Positions 55,260 to 64,000 of a stretch of 64,000 bases of DNA are shown piece by piece; positions within the stretch are counted from its first letter, which is position 1; every line of letters starts with the position of its first letter. The notes beneath the pieces were generated by a model. It searched no databases. It was not told where the DNA came from and saw only the letters and a program-made list of their open reading frames with translations. The stretch is from Patiria pectinifera (taxonomy: Eukaryota > Echinodermata > Asteroidea > Valvatida > Asterinidae): the NCBI GenBank assembly GCA_029964075.1, contig CM057149.1, forward strand, positions 11,294,465-11,358,464, given 5' to 3'. The position numbers were made by a program, and so were the translations under genes.

Positions 55260-56258
55260 ATGGGAGCAGGAATAACATCAGGTGAGTCCAGTGAACAGGA
55301 TACTGTCAATATCAGTCAGGAGGCAGTTTCTTCGTGGCTACACACTCCCTTGGATGTGTCTATTTCGACCATCGTTGTACCTATCATCTGGTGCCTTGGT
55401 ATCATCACTAACTTGACTTTTTTATTTGTCATTGTCCGCGTTCGCAAACTGAGATCAGATACCAACATATACTTGGCACACTTGGCAATTGCTGATCTTC
55501 TCTACTTGAGTCTGGGGTCCGCGTACGACATATGGAGATACACTGCATCCGTCTTGGCACGTCACGATCCCTTTGTGAATTCTGCCTCGTGCGTCATTTT
55601 TTTCACCGTGATAAATACTGGCTACTTTGCATCCATTGCTTTAGTTACAATGGTATCGTTCGAGAAGAGATTCCTCGCCCTATGCCATCCTGCAAAAACA
55701 TCCTCAAAATCCGCGGACGGGAGAAAGCGCGCACCCGCCCAGCAGAATGATTGCAATCTCACCTGCTGGCTGGTGGGATTACTGTTTTCCGCTTCAACAG
55801 TTCCGAGGAGTTCTAGTTCTCAACGTATTGAGGTCTGTCTCAGTGGCCCGATGTATGAGACGCCCAGCGCTGCAGTGGACTACCCATCCAGCCTTGCATA
55901 CTGTGGTCCTGTGTCACCTTCTGTAAGCTACTTAATTCCGCCCCTACTAAATATTCCTGCCGGATTATATGGCAGCTATTGATGGCTACAAAACAATAAT
56001 GTTTTTTTTTTTCATGTATGTAAGAATCTTCAGACAAATACTCAACAAACGCACCTCAAGCAAAATATTACAGTAAACACAGATCCATGATGCAACTCAT
56101 ATCAGAAATCATGTAGCGCAGAAAGTGATATATATATATGCTTTGGTCGCTTCAACTTATTTTCTTCTGTGTTAATTCTTCACTTATGCCCAGGCTATAT
56201 ATATCGCATCTTCAGCCTGTCTAAATGGATCTGTCTTCTGGCTCAGATTCCAGATCCA
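55260..56258 (+). pseudogene. GPCR-9: class A receptor, indel-ridden and cut by assembly gap
   Basis: The first 400 nt (MGAGITSG through TM3) are as clean as in the intact copies, with the YDIWR and ARHDPF variants. From about 55663 (GAGAAGAGATTCC for GAGAGATTCC) to the gap, small insertions occur every 10-30 nt, yet the matching bases between them are nearly identical to paralogues. That pattern fits an uncorrected long-read patch rather than decay. The gene is probably complete in the animal; the last part, from ECL3, lies in the gap. Confidence 0.8.
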
Positions 56259-56758
56259 NNNNNNNNNNNNNNNNNNNNNNNNNNNNNNNNNNNNNNNNNN
56301 NNNNNNNNNNNNNNNNNNNNNNNNNNNNNNNNNNNNNNNNNNNNNNNNNNNNNNNNNNNNNNNNNNNNNNNNNNNNNNNNNNNNNNNNNNNNNNNNNNNN
56401 NNNNNNNNNNNNNNNNNNNNNNNNNNNNNNNNNNNNNNNNNNNNNNNNNNNNNNNNNNNNNNNNNNNNNNNNNNNNNNNNNNNNNNNNNNNNNNNNNNNN
56501 NNNNNNNNNNNNNNNNNNNNNNNNNNNNNNNNNNNNNNNNNNNNNNNNNNNNNNNNNNNNNNNNNNNNNNNNNNNNNNNNNNNNNNNNNNNNNNNNNNNN
56601 NNNNNNNNNNNNNNNNNNNNNNNNNNNNNNNNNNNNNNNNNNNNNNNNNNNNNNNNNNNNNNNNNNNNNNNNNNNNNNNNNNNNNNNNNNNNNNNNNNNN
56701 NNNNNNNNNNNNNNNNNNNNNNNNNNNNNNNNNNNNNNNNNNNNNNNNNNNNNNNNNN
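56259..56758. other. Assembly gap (500 N)
   Basis: Exactly 500 N, a conventional placeholder, so true distance is unknown. It separates the receptor array from the Polinton, so their adjacency is not proven by contiguous sequence. Confidence 0.98.
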
Positions 56759-57076
56759 GTTGGTGAGTTCTTCTTCAGAATCTATAGTGACGTTATACCC
56801 TAAAACTTGTACGGGTGTAACAACAGCTAACACTCTCGAAAATAGACTTAAAGTGTATTTACCAACGGTTTGAACAATTTCATTTCCAAATTTAGTTTCG
56901 TATAGATGATACAGCTTTTCGAGTTCTTTACTGTCAAGAGCTTCGATATGTTTAACGGTGTATTCCTTTCCCAAGTACTTTCTAGAGTTTCCGGCTGCTA
57001 CGACACCGCACAGACGATCTTTATGTTCTGCGTTGTGATCTTGTTCGTTCGTTAAAGTAAGTTTTAGGTCCTCCAT
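56759..57076 (-). CDS. Polinton-associated conserved hypothetical protein, N-terminal part
   Basis: About 106 residues are visible from the ATG at 57076 before the gap. The sequence is hydrophilic and partly helical, with the stretch KEYTVKHIEALDSKELEKLY, then FGNEIVQ and VGKYTLSLFSRV. Proteins of this look occur in other Polintons as far as I recall, but the function is unknown to me. It lies downstream of the ATPase on the same strand, separated by the minisatellite and about 0.2 kb of AT-rich sequence. Confidence 0.6.
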
Positions 57077-57302
57077 TTAATTAGAAAGGAATTTAATTTT
57101 GTTGTAGCTGTTGCAACTTTGTTACAAAAGCAAAGGTATTCGTAGGTGTAAAACGATAGATTAAGCGATATGATGATAATAGCCAAAACTTCAAATACTC
57201 ACATATTGCTATCATTTACTAACAGCAAAATACATTTTGTTGACGTTTGTTGATTAACAAATTGTAATACATGTGTAGTTTGTTAAATAGGTTGCTACTC
57301 AA
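57077..57302. other. AT-rich spacer inside Polinton
   Basis: Between the hypothetical protein and the minisatellite. No frame or motif stands out; probable untranslated or promoter sequence for the minus-strand gene starting at 57076. Confidence 0.4.
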
Positions 57303-57574
57303 CTAGCTATTAATTGTTAATCACCTAGCTATTAATTGTTAATCACCTAGCTATTACTTGTTACTCACCTAGCTATTAATTGTTACTCACCTAGCTATTA
57401 ATTGTTAATCACCTAGCTATTAATTGTTAATCACCTAGCTATTACTTGTTACTCACCTAGCTATTAATTGTTACTCACCTAGCTATTAATTGTTACTCAC
57501 CTAGCTATTAATTGTTACTCACCTAGCTATTAATTGTTACTCACCTAGCTATTAATTGTTACTCACCTAGCTAT
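57303..57574. repeat. 22-bp minisatellite, 13 units
   Basis: CTAGCTAT recurs at exactly 22-bp steps from 57303 to 57567. Unit on the plus strand: CTAGCTATTAATTGTTACTCAC (shown as 20 + AC; variants TTAATCAC and TTACTTG). Units 2-5 and 6-9 repeat the same order of variants, an 88-bp higher-order period. The last unit overlaps the ATPase stop codon. On the minus strand each unit reads AGCTAGGTGAGTAAC or AGCTAGGTGATTAAC. Confidence 0.9.
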
Positions 57575-58175
57575 CAAGTAGCTCGTAACTAACTGGAGGT
57601 TCGGTGTATACGACCAATTTACTATATTTCACATCTCTCAAACGTCGTTTTATATAATCTCGTTCTTCAATCGGTACGACGTCGTTTTCGTCTAACGCTT
57701 GATCAAACGATGTTTTATCTTTGCAGTAAAATAACGCCAACCAAGCCGTGTTTTCTCTATAATCTTTTAAAACGCTGTTGTACTTTTGGGTCAGTAACCA
57801 ACAGCTGTGATTTACGTGTCTTCCGCTAAATGCCATCTTGCTTAAAGCGCACGTCTTTTTACGATATTTAATCTCTTGATCCGAAGAGCAATCGTCCACG
57901 ATAAACAACGTGGCAACACCTTCAAATATTTTCCTGTAAAAATCGATCGCTTCGTTGAGCGTCATCTTGTACAATTCCGGATCGCAGAGGTATACCTCGG
58001 GATCTGCTTGAATCCACTTTCTTTCGATGTACGTTTTGTTTTTAAATATGGTAGGGCAAATGATGACTATCGCCTCAAATGTGTTTTTATAGTCTGACTC
58101 TAACAGATCCAAAATCCATTTGGTTTTGCCCGAATTTGTTTTGCCGACGATTAAAGCGCAATGCGGTTGTGTCAT
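57567..58175 (-). CDS. Polinton packaging ATPase (FtsK/HerA, A32-like)
   Basis: 202 aa. Walker A GKTNSGKT at about residues 11-18 near the N-terminus, Walker B TLFIVDDCSSD at about 89-99, then a conserved SGRHVNHSCWLLTQ stretch with a sensor-type Gln. In Polintons and related double-jelly-roll viruses this ATPase pumps DNA into capsids. Start ATG 58175; the capsid region ends at 58176 immediately before it, so the two are back-to-back on the same strand. The frame is intact; the stop codon TAG lies within the first unit of the minisatellite. Confidence 0.88.
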   Translation of the reverse strand: MTQPHCALIVGKTNSGKTKWILDLLESDYKNTFEAIVIICPTIFKNKTYIERKWIQADPEVYLCDPELYKMTLNEAIDFYRKIFEGVATLFIVDDCSSDQEIKYRKKTCALSKMAFSGRHVNHSCWLLTQKYNSVLKDYRENTAWLALFYCKDKTSFDQALDENDVVPIEERDYIKRRLRDVKYSKLVVYTEPPVSYELLDS

Positions 58176-59442
58176 TTAACTTAACAGAGATTTAAAATTT
58201 CCGTCTTCCAAGTTCAATTGAGCATCCATGACTAAAAATACGTACATCGTGAGGTCACCTTGACCTTCGGCTTCTCTGTTAAATTGAATGTTGATGCCTC
58301 CTCCGTCTCCGAGTTTCCTACCGGATCCGTGAGCGGAATTGTCGTCGTTACTTCTAAAATCGAGCCACAGACCGTACTTGTCTTTTAGGTAGTCTCCGAG
58401 GTCAAAACCCGTCAAATTTAAGTCTTTAGCTACTCCGCGCCCGCTTTCGGTATCGCTGTCTCCAAAGAACTTGTTGATTTCATTCCAGTGTTGATACTGA
58501 AACATGCCTTGACTGTAGAGTTGATTGGGTTTACCTTCTACGGTCACCGATGTTTTGGTTATTTTTGGATTGTAAAATCGCTGCGGATTCTTGACCGCGG
58601 GATCTTTAAACAAAACAAAATACCCTTGAGACTCCTGATGGGTTGATTGACGCTGACGTTCCAAAGCGTGTCCGATTTGTTGACGGATCTAACTTCTAGC
58701 GAGTGGATTTTATCAAACAGATATTGCATTAACCCCTTGTGTTTATTCCTGATGGTGATAGCTAGGTCTCTGTTGGTCACCACTTCGTATTCGAGAGACA
58801 AGTCTGAGATAGAATACATCGCCGCCGTATCTGAACTGTTGACTACTTTATCGTGATCGTTAAACTTTATCTCGTACGTCAGAGGTTGTTTTAAACCGCT
58901 TGGGTAAAAAGGGTGATGCGAAGTCAGTATGTCAATGTCTAGGGAATACAATATCTGTTACCATAGGCATCCGCGATAGCTTGATCCTTACCGTTGTTGG
59001 CGCCCGCGTTAGCATCTTGTGCCCCCGTTCTTAGTTTAGACACGTTTTCTTTTTCTATGCCTGAGTACGCCATGTTTCGAGTCATCGAGCTGTTGAGCCA
59101 ATTGTCTTTAAAGTTGTGATACACGTCGGTGTGACGATAACTCACAATTTCGTGACCTTGAAGCCTGACGCTGATTTCGCTGACTAAATTTCTGGCTAAA
59201 TTACCAAAAATGGTTCTATTGTTGTCGCTTCCACCTTCGAGTTCTAAATTAAAAGCTAGTTTACAAGTGCCGGGTACGATCACGTCGTCTACACCCAATT
59301 GAGGAAACTTGACCCTCAGCGTTTGCCCCGCCGATATACTACTGGGATTGTGGGTAATGACCACATCTTTTCTCTCACCCTTGATAGATCTGGGTATTTT
59401 TAATAGTCTGCTGGGATTGAGCTTTTTTCCATACGCATTCAT
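58176..59442 (-). pseudogene. Polinton major capsid protein region (frame broken twice)
   Basis: Three consecutive frames, 59442-58939, 58951-58559 and 58664-58176, together cover about 420 codons, which fits one capsid protein. The first part starts MNAYGKKL at 59442. The frame changes at about 58940-58960 and again at about 58612-58624 beside T-rich runs. Content is beta-rich with a GGGxN loop near the end, as expected of a jelly-roll capsid protein, but the assignment rests mainly on Polinton context. No single product is encoded as sequenced; whether the breaks are decay or consensus error is open. Confidence 0.72.
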
Positions 59443-59464
59443 TTTATTTATACGAGTTTTAAAT

Positions 59465-59887
59465 TTAAAGGTATCTGTAAGCCAAGAAGCCCACCAATAG
59501 CGTTCCTCCCGCGATAAACGCCAGTTCTCTTTCTATTTGTTGGTCGCTAGGCTCGTAAAAATCTTCGAGTTTGGGTTCGTGTTGCAGTCCTACGGGTAGT
59601 TCGGTAGATTGTCCACTCACCTCGTTGTAGTAACGCAACGCTCGGTCTACGTTAGAAAATGTTTCTTTTGAAGCATTTTGTTGTCTGATACGTTCGTTTA
59701 GAAAATCTAGATATTTCGTTCGTTCTCGTTGCCACTTATCTTTGGCGGCTGAGAGTTGTTCTATCGCTAAATCGTGTCTCTTACGCTCCTCGTCGCTCTG
59801 TTTCAGATTTGAAAATAAAAAGTTTGAACCAGTAAAAGCTAAGGCGTTGACGATCGCGCCTCCTAACATCATAGCAACGCTAGCCAT
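59465..59887 (-). CDS. Small membrane/coiled-coil Polinton protein
   Basis: 140 aa, intact. Hydrophobic N-terminus (residues 1-25, MASVAMMLGGAIVNALAF), a charged helical middle (about 30-75, rich in K, E, R, probable coiled coil) and a C-terminal membrane segment (about 121-140, AGGTLLVGFLAYRYL). It lies just upstream of the capsid region on the same strand and 34 bp from the divergent integrase. Possibly a minor virion or membrane-active protein; function unproven. Confidence 0.65.
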   Translation of the reverse strand: MASVAMMLGGAIVNALAFTGSNFLFSNLKQSDEERKRHDLAIEQLSAAKDKWQRERTKYLDFLNERIRQQNASKETFSNVDRALRYYNEVSGQSTELPVGLQHEPKLEDFYEPSDQQIERELAFIAGGTLLVGFLAYRYL

Positions 59888-59921
59888 ATTATTATTATAA
59901 ACGTCTTTTATATTAAATAAT

Positions 59922-60923
59922 ATGCAAACATTATCTAAACTGTATTATAGCCCGAGCGGTTATTGGAGAGGTGAAAGTGCCGTCGACCATTTACACGATA
60001 AAACAAAAATCGATAAAAAGGTAATCAGAGATTGGCTTAAAAAACAAGCGATATGGCAAATTTATCTACCGGGTCCTGCGTATGTACCCAGGCCTACGAG
60101 TACATCACGAGAGTTTGAAACACCAAACGACTTTCACCAAATGGATGTGCTATACCTACCCTGGGATAAAGTAAAACGCAAGACTTATAAATACGCTTTG
60201 ACGGTTGTCGACGTTGCGAGTCGATACCACGAAGCAGAACCTTTGGTTTCTAAAACGGCAGATTCCACGCGAGATGCTATCGTCAAGATTTACGCGAGGT
60301 CGCCTTTGAGTTACCCTAAAACGTTGAGAGTAGACGCCGGTACCGAATTTAAAGGAGCATTTAAAAAATGGATGGCCTCAAAAAACGTCGAGATTATCGT
60401 AGGCGAACCCGGAAACCACCGATCGCAGGGTATCGTAGAAAGATTTAATCGAACGCTAGCCGAGAGACTGTTTGGTCATCAGTACGCTCAAGAAATGTTA
60501 AATCCCGAGAGTAGAAACACGCAATGGGTCGAGCGATTACCCAGCGTGATCAAAGCTATAAACGATGAAACGACGAGATTAATAGCTAAAGCGCCGTCAG
60601 AGGCGGTTAAACTAGAACAGGTCCGGCAATCGCCGGCTAACCCCGTTAAAACAAAAGAGCAACAATTACCGCAAGACGCTATGGTTAGATATTTATATTA
60701 CCCGGGTGAGCAAGAGGGTGGAACTGCGAGAAGAGCCACAGATCCCATTTGGAGCGTAGACATCTTCAACGTGGAAAAAAGAACGAGTCAATTTAAAATG
60801 ATTAACGGTAAAAAAGTCACGACGGGTCCTACGCTGTATTACCTGCAAGACGGCCCAGAAAGGAGTTTTGTGAGACAAGAGCTTCAAGTCGTACCCGAGG
60901 ACACGCAATTACCGCCTAATTAA
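59922..60923 (+). CDS. Polinton integrase (RVE family, DD35E)
   Basis: 333 aa, intact. The catalytic core follows the retroviral integrase pattern: D75 (HQMDVLYLP), D138 (RVDAGTEF) and E173 (QGIVERFNR), with 35 residues between the last two. The N-terminal 60 residues contain a helical KKVIRDWLKK region; a C-terminal beta-rich domain follows about residue 250. It would cut and join element ends at the target. Divergently transcribed from the coiled-coil gene, which shares the 34-bp space; the 3' end overlaps the polymerase stop by 8 bp tail-to-tail. Confidence 0.93.
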   Translation: MQTLSKLYYSPSGYWRGESAVDHLHDKTKIDKKVIRDWLKKQAIWQIYLPGPAYVPRPTSTSREFETPNDFHQMDVLYLPWDKVKRKTYKYALTVVDVASRYHEAEPLVSKTADSTRDAIVKIYARSPLSYPKTLRVDAGTEFKGAFKKWMASKNVEIIVGEPGNHRSQGIVERFNRTLAERLFGHQYAQEMLNPESRNTQWVERLPSVIKAINDETTRLIAKAPSEAVKLEQVRQSPANPVKTKEQQLPQDAMVRYLYYPGEQEGGTARRATDPIWSVDIFNVEKRTSQFKMINGKKVTTGPTLYYLQDGPERSFVRQELQVVPEDTQLPPN

Positions 60924-63900
60924 TATCTAGATTACGGTGACCATAAGCGAGCGTGTGTATTCCATCCGGTAAAATGTACCGCTTTGTGTCCAACGGACTC
61001 AACGATAGTTTATTTTGAGATATGGTGTAAAGGATGTGTTTTTCCGATCGAATTTGAGTCATCGTTTCTGTTTTAGATTTATTTTTAAAGATGCAGTCGT
61101 AGTAGTGTCGGTGTTTTAATTTTTTGTCAGTGACCGATTTTGTGACCCCCTTGGCCTTTTTAAGAGTGATGTTGTTGTCATCTGCTAAAATCGAGTACAT
61201 CTTGGGTCTTACGCAAACGGCTTCTTGAATGACCTTACCTCCAAACTCGTCTTTAAATTTACCGATCACTTTCTTATTGGTTGGATCGTATAACTCGTGA
61301 TCCAGATTGTAATTCGAAAAGTCGTAATGTTGCCCGTGAGATCGCATGTCTTTGTATATGTCATCCGTGTAAACGACAATCAACAGACTGTCCGTATCCG
61401 TATACATCAACCTGATTTTATCTCCGTATTTGTCTTTCAATCGGTTGTAATAAAAATCGTACATCAGCGTCTTTGAGAGATCCAAGATACTCACTCCGCA
61501 GTAAATGGGCTTGTTTAACACGGTTGTCGTTTTATATGTTTCGACAAACGACAGGTCACATTCTGGAAACGGCGTTGTTGTTTTATAGCTCGGTTTTTGA
61601 ATTATTTTTTTGTATTTTGCTTGATCGCTGTCGTTATTGTCTCTCAGTAGGTAACCGTCTATTCGGTTTCTAACGTTTTCCATCGTCTTACCAAACACGC
61701 TGTTATTCATCAGTTTAAAAAAGTCTTTCTCAAAATCAGAGGTTGCTTTTGTTCGGAGTTGCGTGTTTTTATCGATGTAAGATTTCATCCAAGGCGCTTG
61801 TTTAAATTTTAACACGCGATGTACCTTTTTTAGTTTCAAACCGAGATTGAGATACAACTGCAACGTAACGTAGTGCAACACGTATTTTTGTTTTGGATTA
61901 AGCGTACACGTTAATTTTTGAACGTCGCTATTAGGTTCGGTATCCAATAACTCGTTTTGATAATCAGACATCCACGCTTGGGGTACGACGATATTTTCGG
62001 GTGCTAGGGGATAATCGTTATGCTTGGCGTGTAGATCGTACGGATAGTCTAAATCTACTTCAAAAAAGTAGCCGGTTTTGGACGTTTTCTTTAGCGTTAA
62101 TATTCTTTCTTCAGTAAACGGTTTCGAGGGTGTCCATTTAAAATCACTGTACGGTAGATATTGACTCATAGCCCAACCGTACAGATTGTTGGCATCCAGA
62201 TAAGCGATATAACTCGAGGGTTTGTTTGAATCGTAGTCATCGAGATATTGATTATTGGCTTTGTGATGTCTCATTCCACCCACGCTAGATATGCCTCCTC
62301 GTTTTGCTTTTTCAAAAAATAAGTGTTTGTCGACGTCTTGCAACAGTTCGAGTTTAGCTTCCGAGTGTTTCAATAGAGCGTCCCAGGACAATCCGGGTGC
62401 GGTAAAATAATTGGCTGGATCTAGCCCGTAGTTTGTAATACACGTTCGTCTAAAGTTTTCAAATACGCCTGCAAGTAATAATGTATCGGTAGTCACGTAC
62501 AAGTCGTGATATTCTCCTAGATTTTGTATATTAAACTCGTTCCACACGCGTTGAGCTCTGTCATAGTCTTGTTGCGATATATGTTCGTCTTTTAGTCTGC
62601 TGTAAAACTTGCCGATGGGTGGTAGGCTGGTCTCTTGAAACTTATCAAACGAGTTCATATATTCGTAGGGATAAATTCCTTTTGTAATAGCAAGTCAGTC
62701 GCCTCTGGCGTACCTAGTTTAAAATGCTTTTTGAGTAAATGAAACGACTCTTTTGGACAACCTTTCACTAATTTATCCAACGATGATGCCATAAAACTAA
62801 ACGAGTCTAAAAATCGTAGATTTCCTATCGAAAACGAAATATACTTTTCTGAATTTTTAGCGATCACTTGTATTTCTGTTTGGCTATCGTATTCTGTCAT
62901 TCCCTGCATGATTAAATGCGCGTCGTAATTTTGTAAATTGTGAAAAAAGACCGGTATCGGTGTACAACCGGGTTTAATTTGTAGTTTGAGGTTACAATAA
63001 GCGTGTGCGGCACCCTATATTTACCAGTGACGTGGCAGTGATCTCTGACCTTTCTAAATTTATTAATGCTCTTTTTGCAGTCTAGACATTTAGACTCGAT
63101 AAATCCCTTACTATTTTTGTACTGATGTTCTTTCTTTTGTTTTATCGTCTTGGGTTCTCTGGGTTTCTGGCACTGACAGTTGCTCGAGTAATTGGGATAA
63201 ATTGGTTTTCACAAATCCAACACGTGTTTGTTTTATCATGATGGTCTTTAGCTCGCTCGTTAAATGTCATGGGTTGGGGTTTTTCAAATATGCAATTAAT
63301 ATCGCTTTGTAATTGTAACAGCGTTGTTATAAATCTAGTTGAAGCGTCTTTGCCTCTATAAGTCTCTTGATACACATTTTTACCGTCGCATCGCACGACA
63401 ACTAGCGAATAACCGCTAGCTTTGTGAACGTTAATCTTTTTTGTGTTTGTCTCTTTGTCTGAGTGAGTAGGTTTCGATGTTAGTGTCTGTGTGGGTGTTG
63501 TTGTTGTTTGTAGTATGGATTCAAAGTCAGCATAAATGACAAATGGTGCTTTTTGTTTGTGCCTATAGTTTTTAAATTCTAATATCGGTATGTCTCTTTC
63601 GCCTGGTTGCCCGTCTATGTATTTTGGTTTACCCGTCGGAAATACAATCTTTGATGGATGTGCATCTATACCCTTACAATCGGCGATATGTCTGTCTAAT
63701 TTATTTTGATTGGTAAAATGACATAGACATCTTCGACAAAAATATTTCTTACATTTATGTTTGGTAACGTCGTACATCAACCTCGTAAAATATTTTATCC
63801 AACAATAGTGATGCTTGTCACCTTTAGAAATCAAAAGCAGATCGATCTCTTTTGCCCCGTAGTTTTTAGACACGTATAATGGATATATCTCACCCTCATA

Positions 63901-64000
63901 ACCGTATACGTTTATCGATAAATTATTTTGTCTTTCTATCTTGGGTATCTGATCGACCGGTGTCGGAAAGTCAACGCCTTTAAAACCGAGTCCGTCGTCT
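60916..64000 (-). pseudogene. Polinton protein-primed type B DNA polymerase (partial, frame broken)
   Basis: Runs off the right edge. From the N-terminal side: a C2H2-like zinc motif (CRRCLCHF...HIADC, about 63660-63730), exonuclease motif I (YADFES, near 63520), a Cys/His cluster with DHCHVTGKY (about 63010-63050), exonuclease II-like FHNLQNYD (near 62940), then polymerase motifs A (DANNLYGWAM, near 62190), B (NNSVFGKT, near 61700) and C (YTDTDS, near 61400). The frame changes at about 63165-63190, 63010-63016 and 62665-62690, each by one nucleotide. The largest piece (62658-60916) is open and holds the whole catalytic palm. Confidence 0.85.

Larger units (their letters stand above)
56759..64000. 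mobile_element. Polinton/Maverick element, partial
   Basis: Recognised by the combined gene set: RVE integrase, protein-primed type B DNA polymerase, FtsK/HerA-type packaging ATPase and a major capsid protein region, plus two small conserved proteins. Polintons are 15-20 kb with long terminal inverted repeats; neither end is inside the window (left in the gap, right beyond 64000). Five genes are on the minus strand and the integrase is on plus, ending tail-to-tail with the polymerase (8-bp overlap). Capsid genes suggest a virus-like origin (adintovirus/Polinton group). Confidence 0.9.

Noticed and set aside
57303..57574. CRISPR-like regular repeat
   Set aside because: Units are contiguous 22-bp tandem repeats without unique spacers, in a eukaryotic context.

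Overview
This is a repeat-rich animal genomic window, most likely from a marine invertebrate deuterostome such as an echinoderm or relative. That guess rests on a tandem array of intronless rhodopsin-class receptors (known as a lineage-specific pattern in sea urchins), a Polinton/Maverick element and many short TIR elements. No species is proven. No tRNA, rRNA or CRISPR was found.

Positions 1-56258 hold nine copies (GPCR-1 to GPCR-9, all + strand) of one class A GPCR. GPCR-1, 2, 4, 5 and 7 have full-length open frames (372-380 aa). GPCR-3 has lost its start, carries internal deletions and is split by a 5.9 kb insertion. GPCR-6 has a frameshift in a T run. GPCR-8 has a 10-nt deletion plus a stop. 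GPCR-9 is peppered with small indels and runs into a 500-N gap, probably through poor consensus. Copies share a 5' flanking block about 0.4 kb before the start codon and a C-terminal ETRL motif. They differ mainly at the extracellular ends of TM2/TM3 and in ECL3, in a mosaic way.

The array has a higher-order structure. A 4.5-5.8 kb non-coding segment, 'segment A', occurs three times (1-4545, 11867-17645, 35690-41065), just before GPCR-1, 3 and 6. The three copies work as filled/empty-site pairs, so many transposon insertions can be delimited with target-site duplications: two TTAA-flanked elements, an AGTGT-flanked foldback element, a TG...CA solo-LTR-like insertion, CACTG- and GGCC-type MITEs, LINE tails and a tandem Helitron-like element full of paired TGACGTCA palindromes.

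Beyond the gap (56259-56758), 56759-64000 is part of a Polinton/Maverick: a conserved hypothetical protein, a packaging-type ATPase, a major capsid protein region (frame broken twice), a small membrane/coiled-coil protein, an intact DD35E integrase (+) and a protein-primed type B DNA polymerase (frame broken at least three times, running off the window). A 22-bp x 13 minisatellite starts at the ATPase stop codon and repeats a splice-donor-like motif on the gene's sense strand. The join between the receptor array and the Polinton depends only on the scaffold gap.
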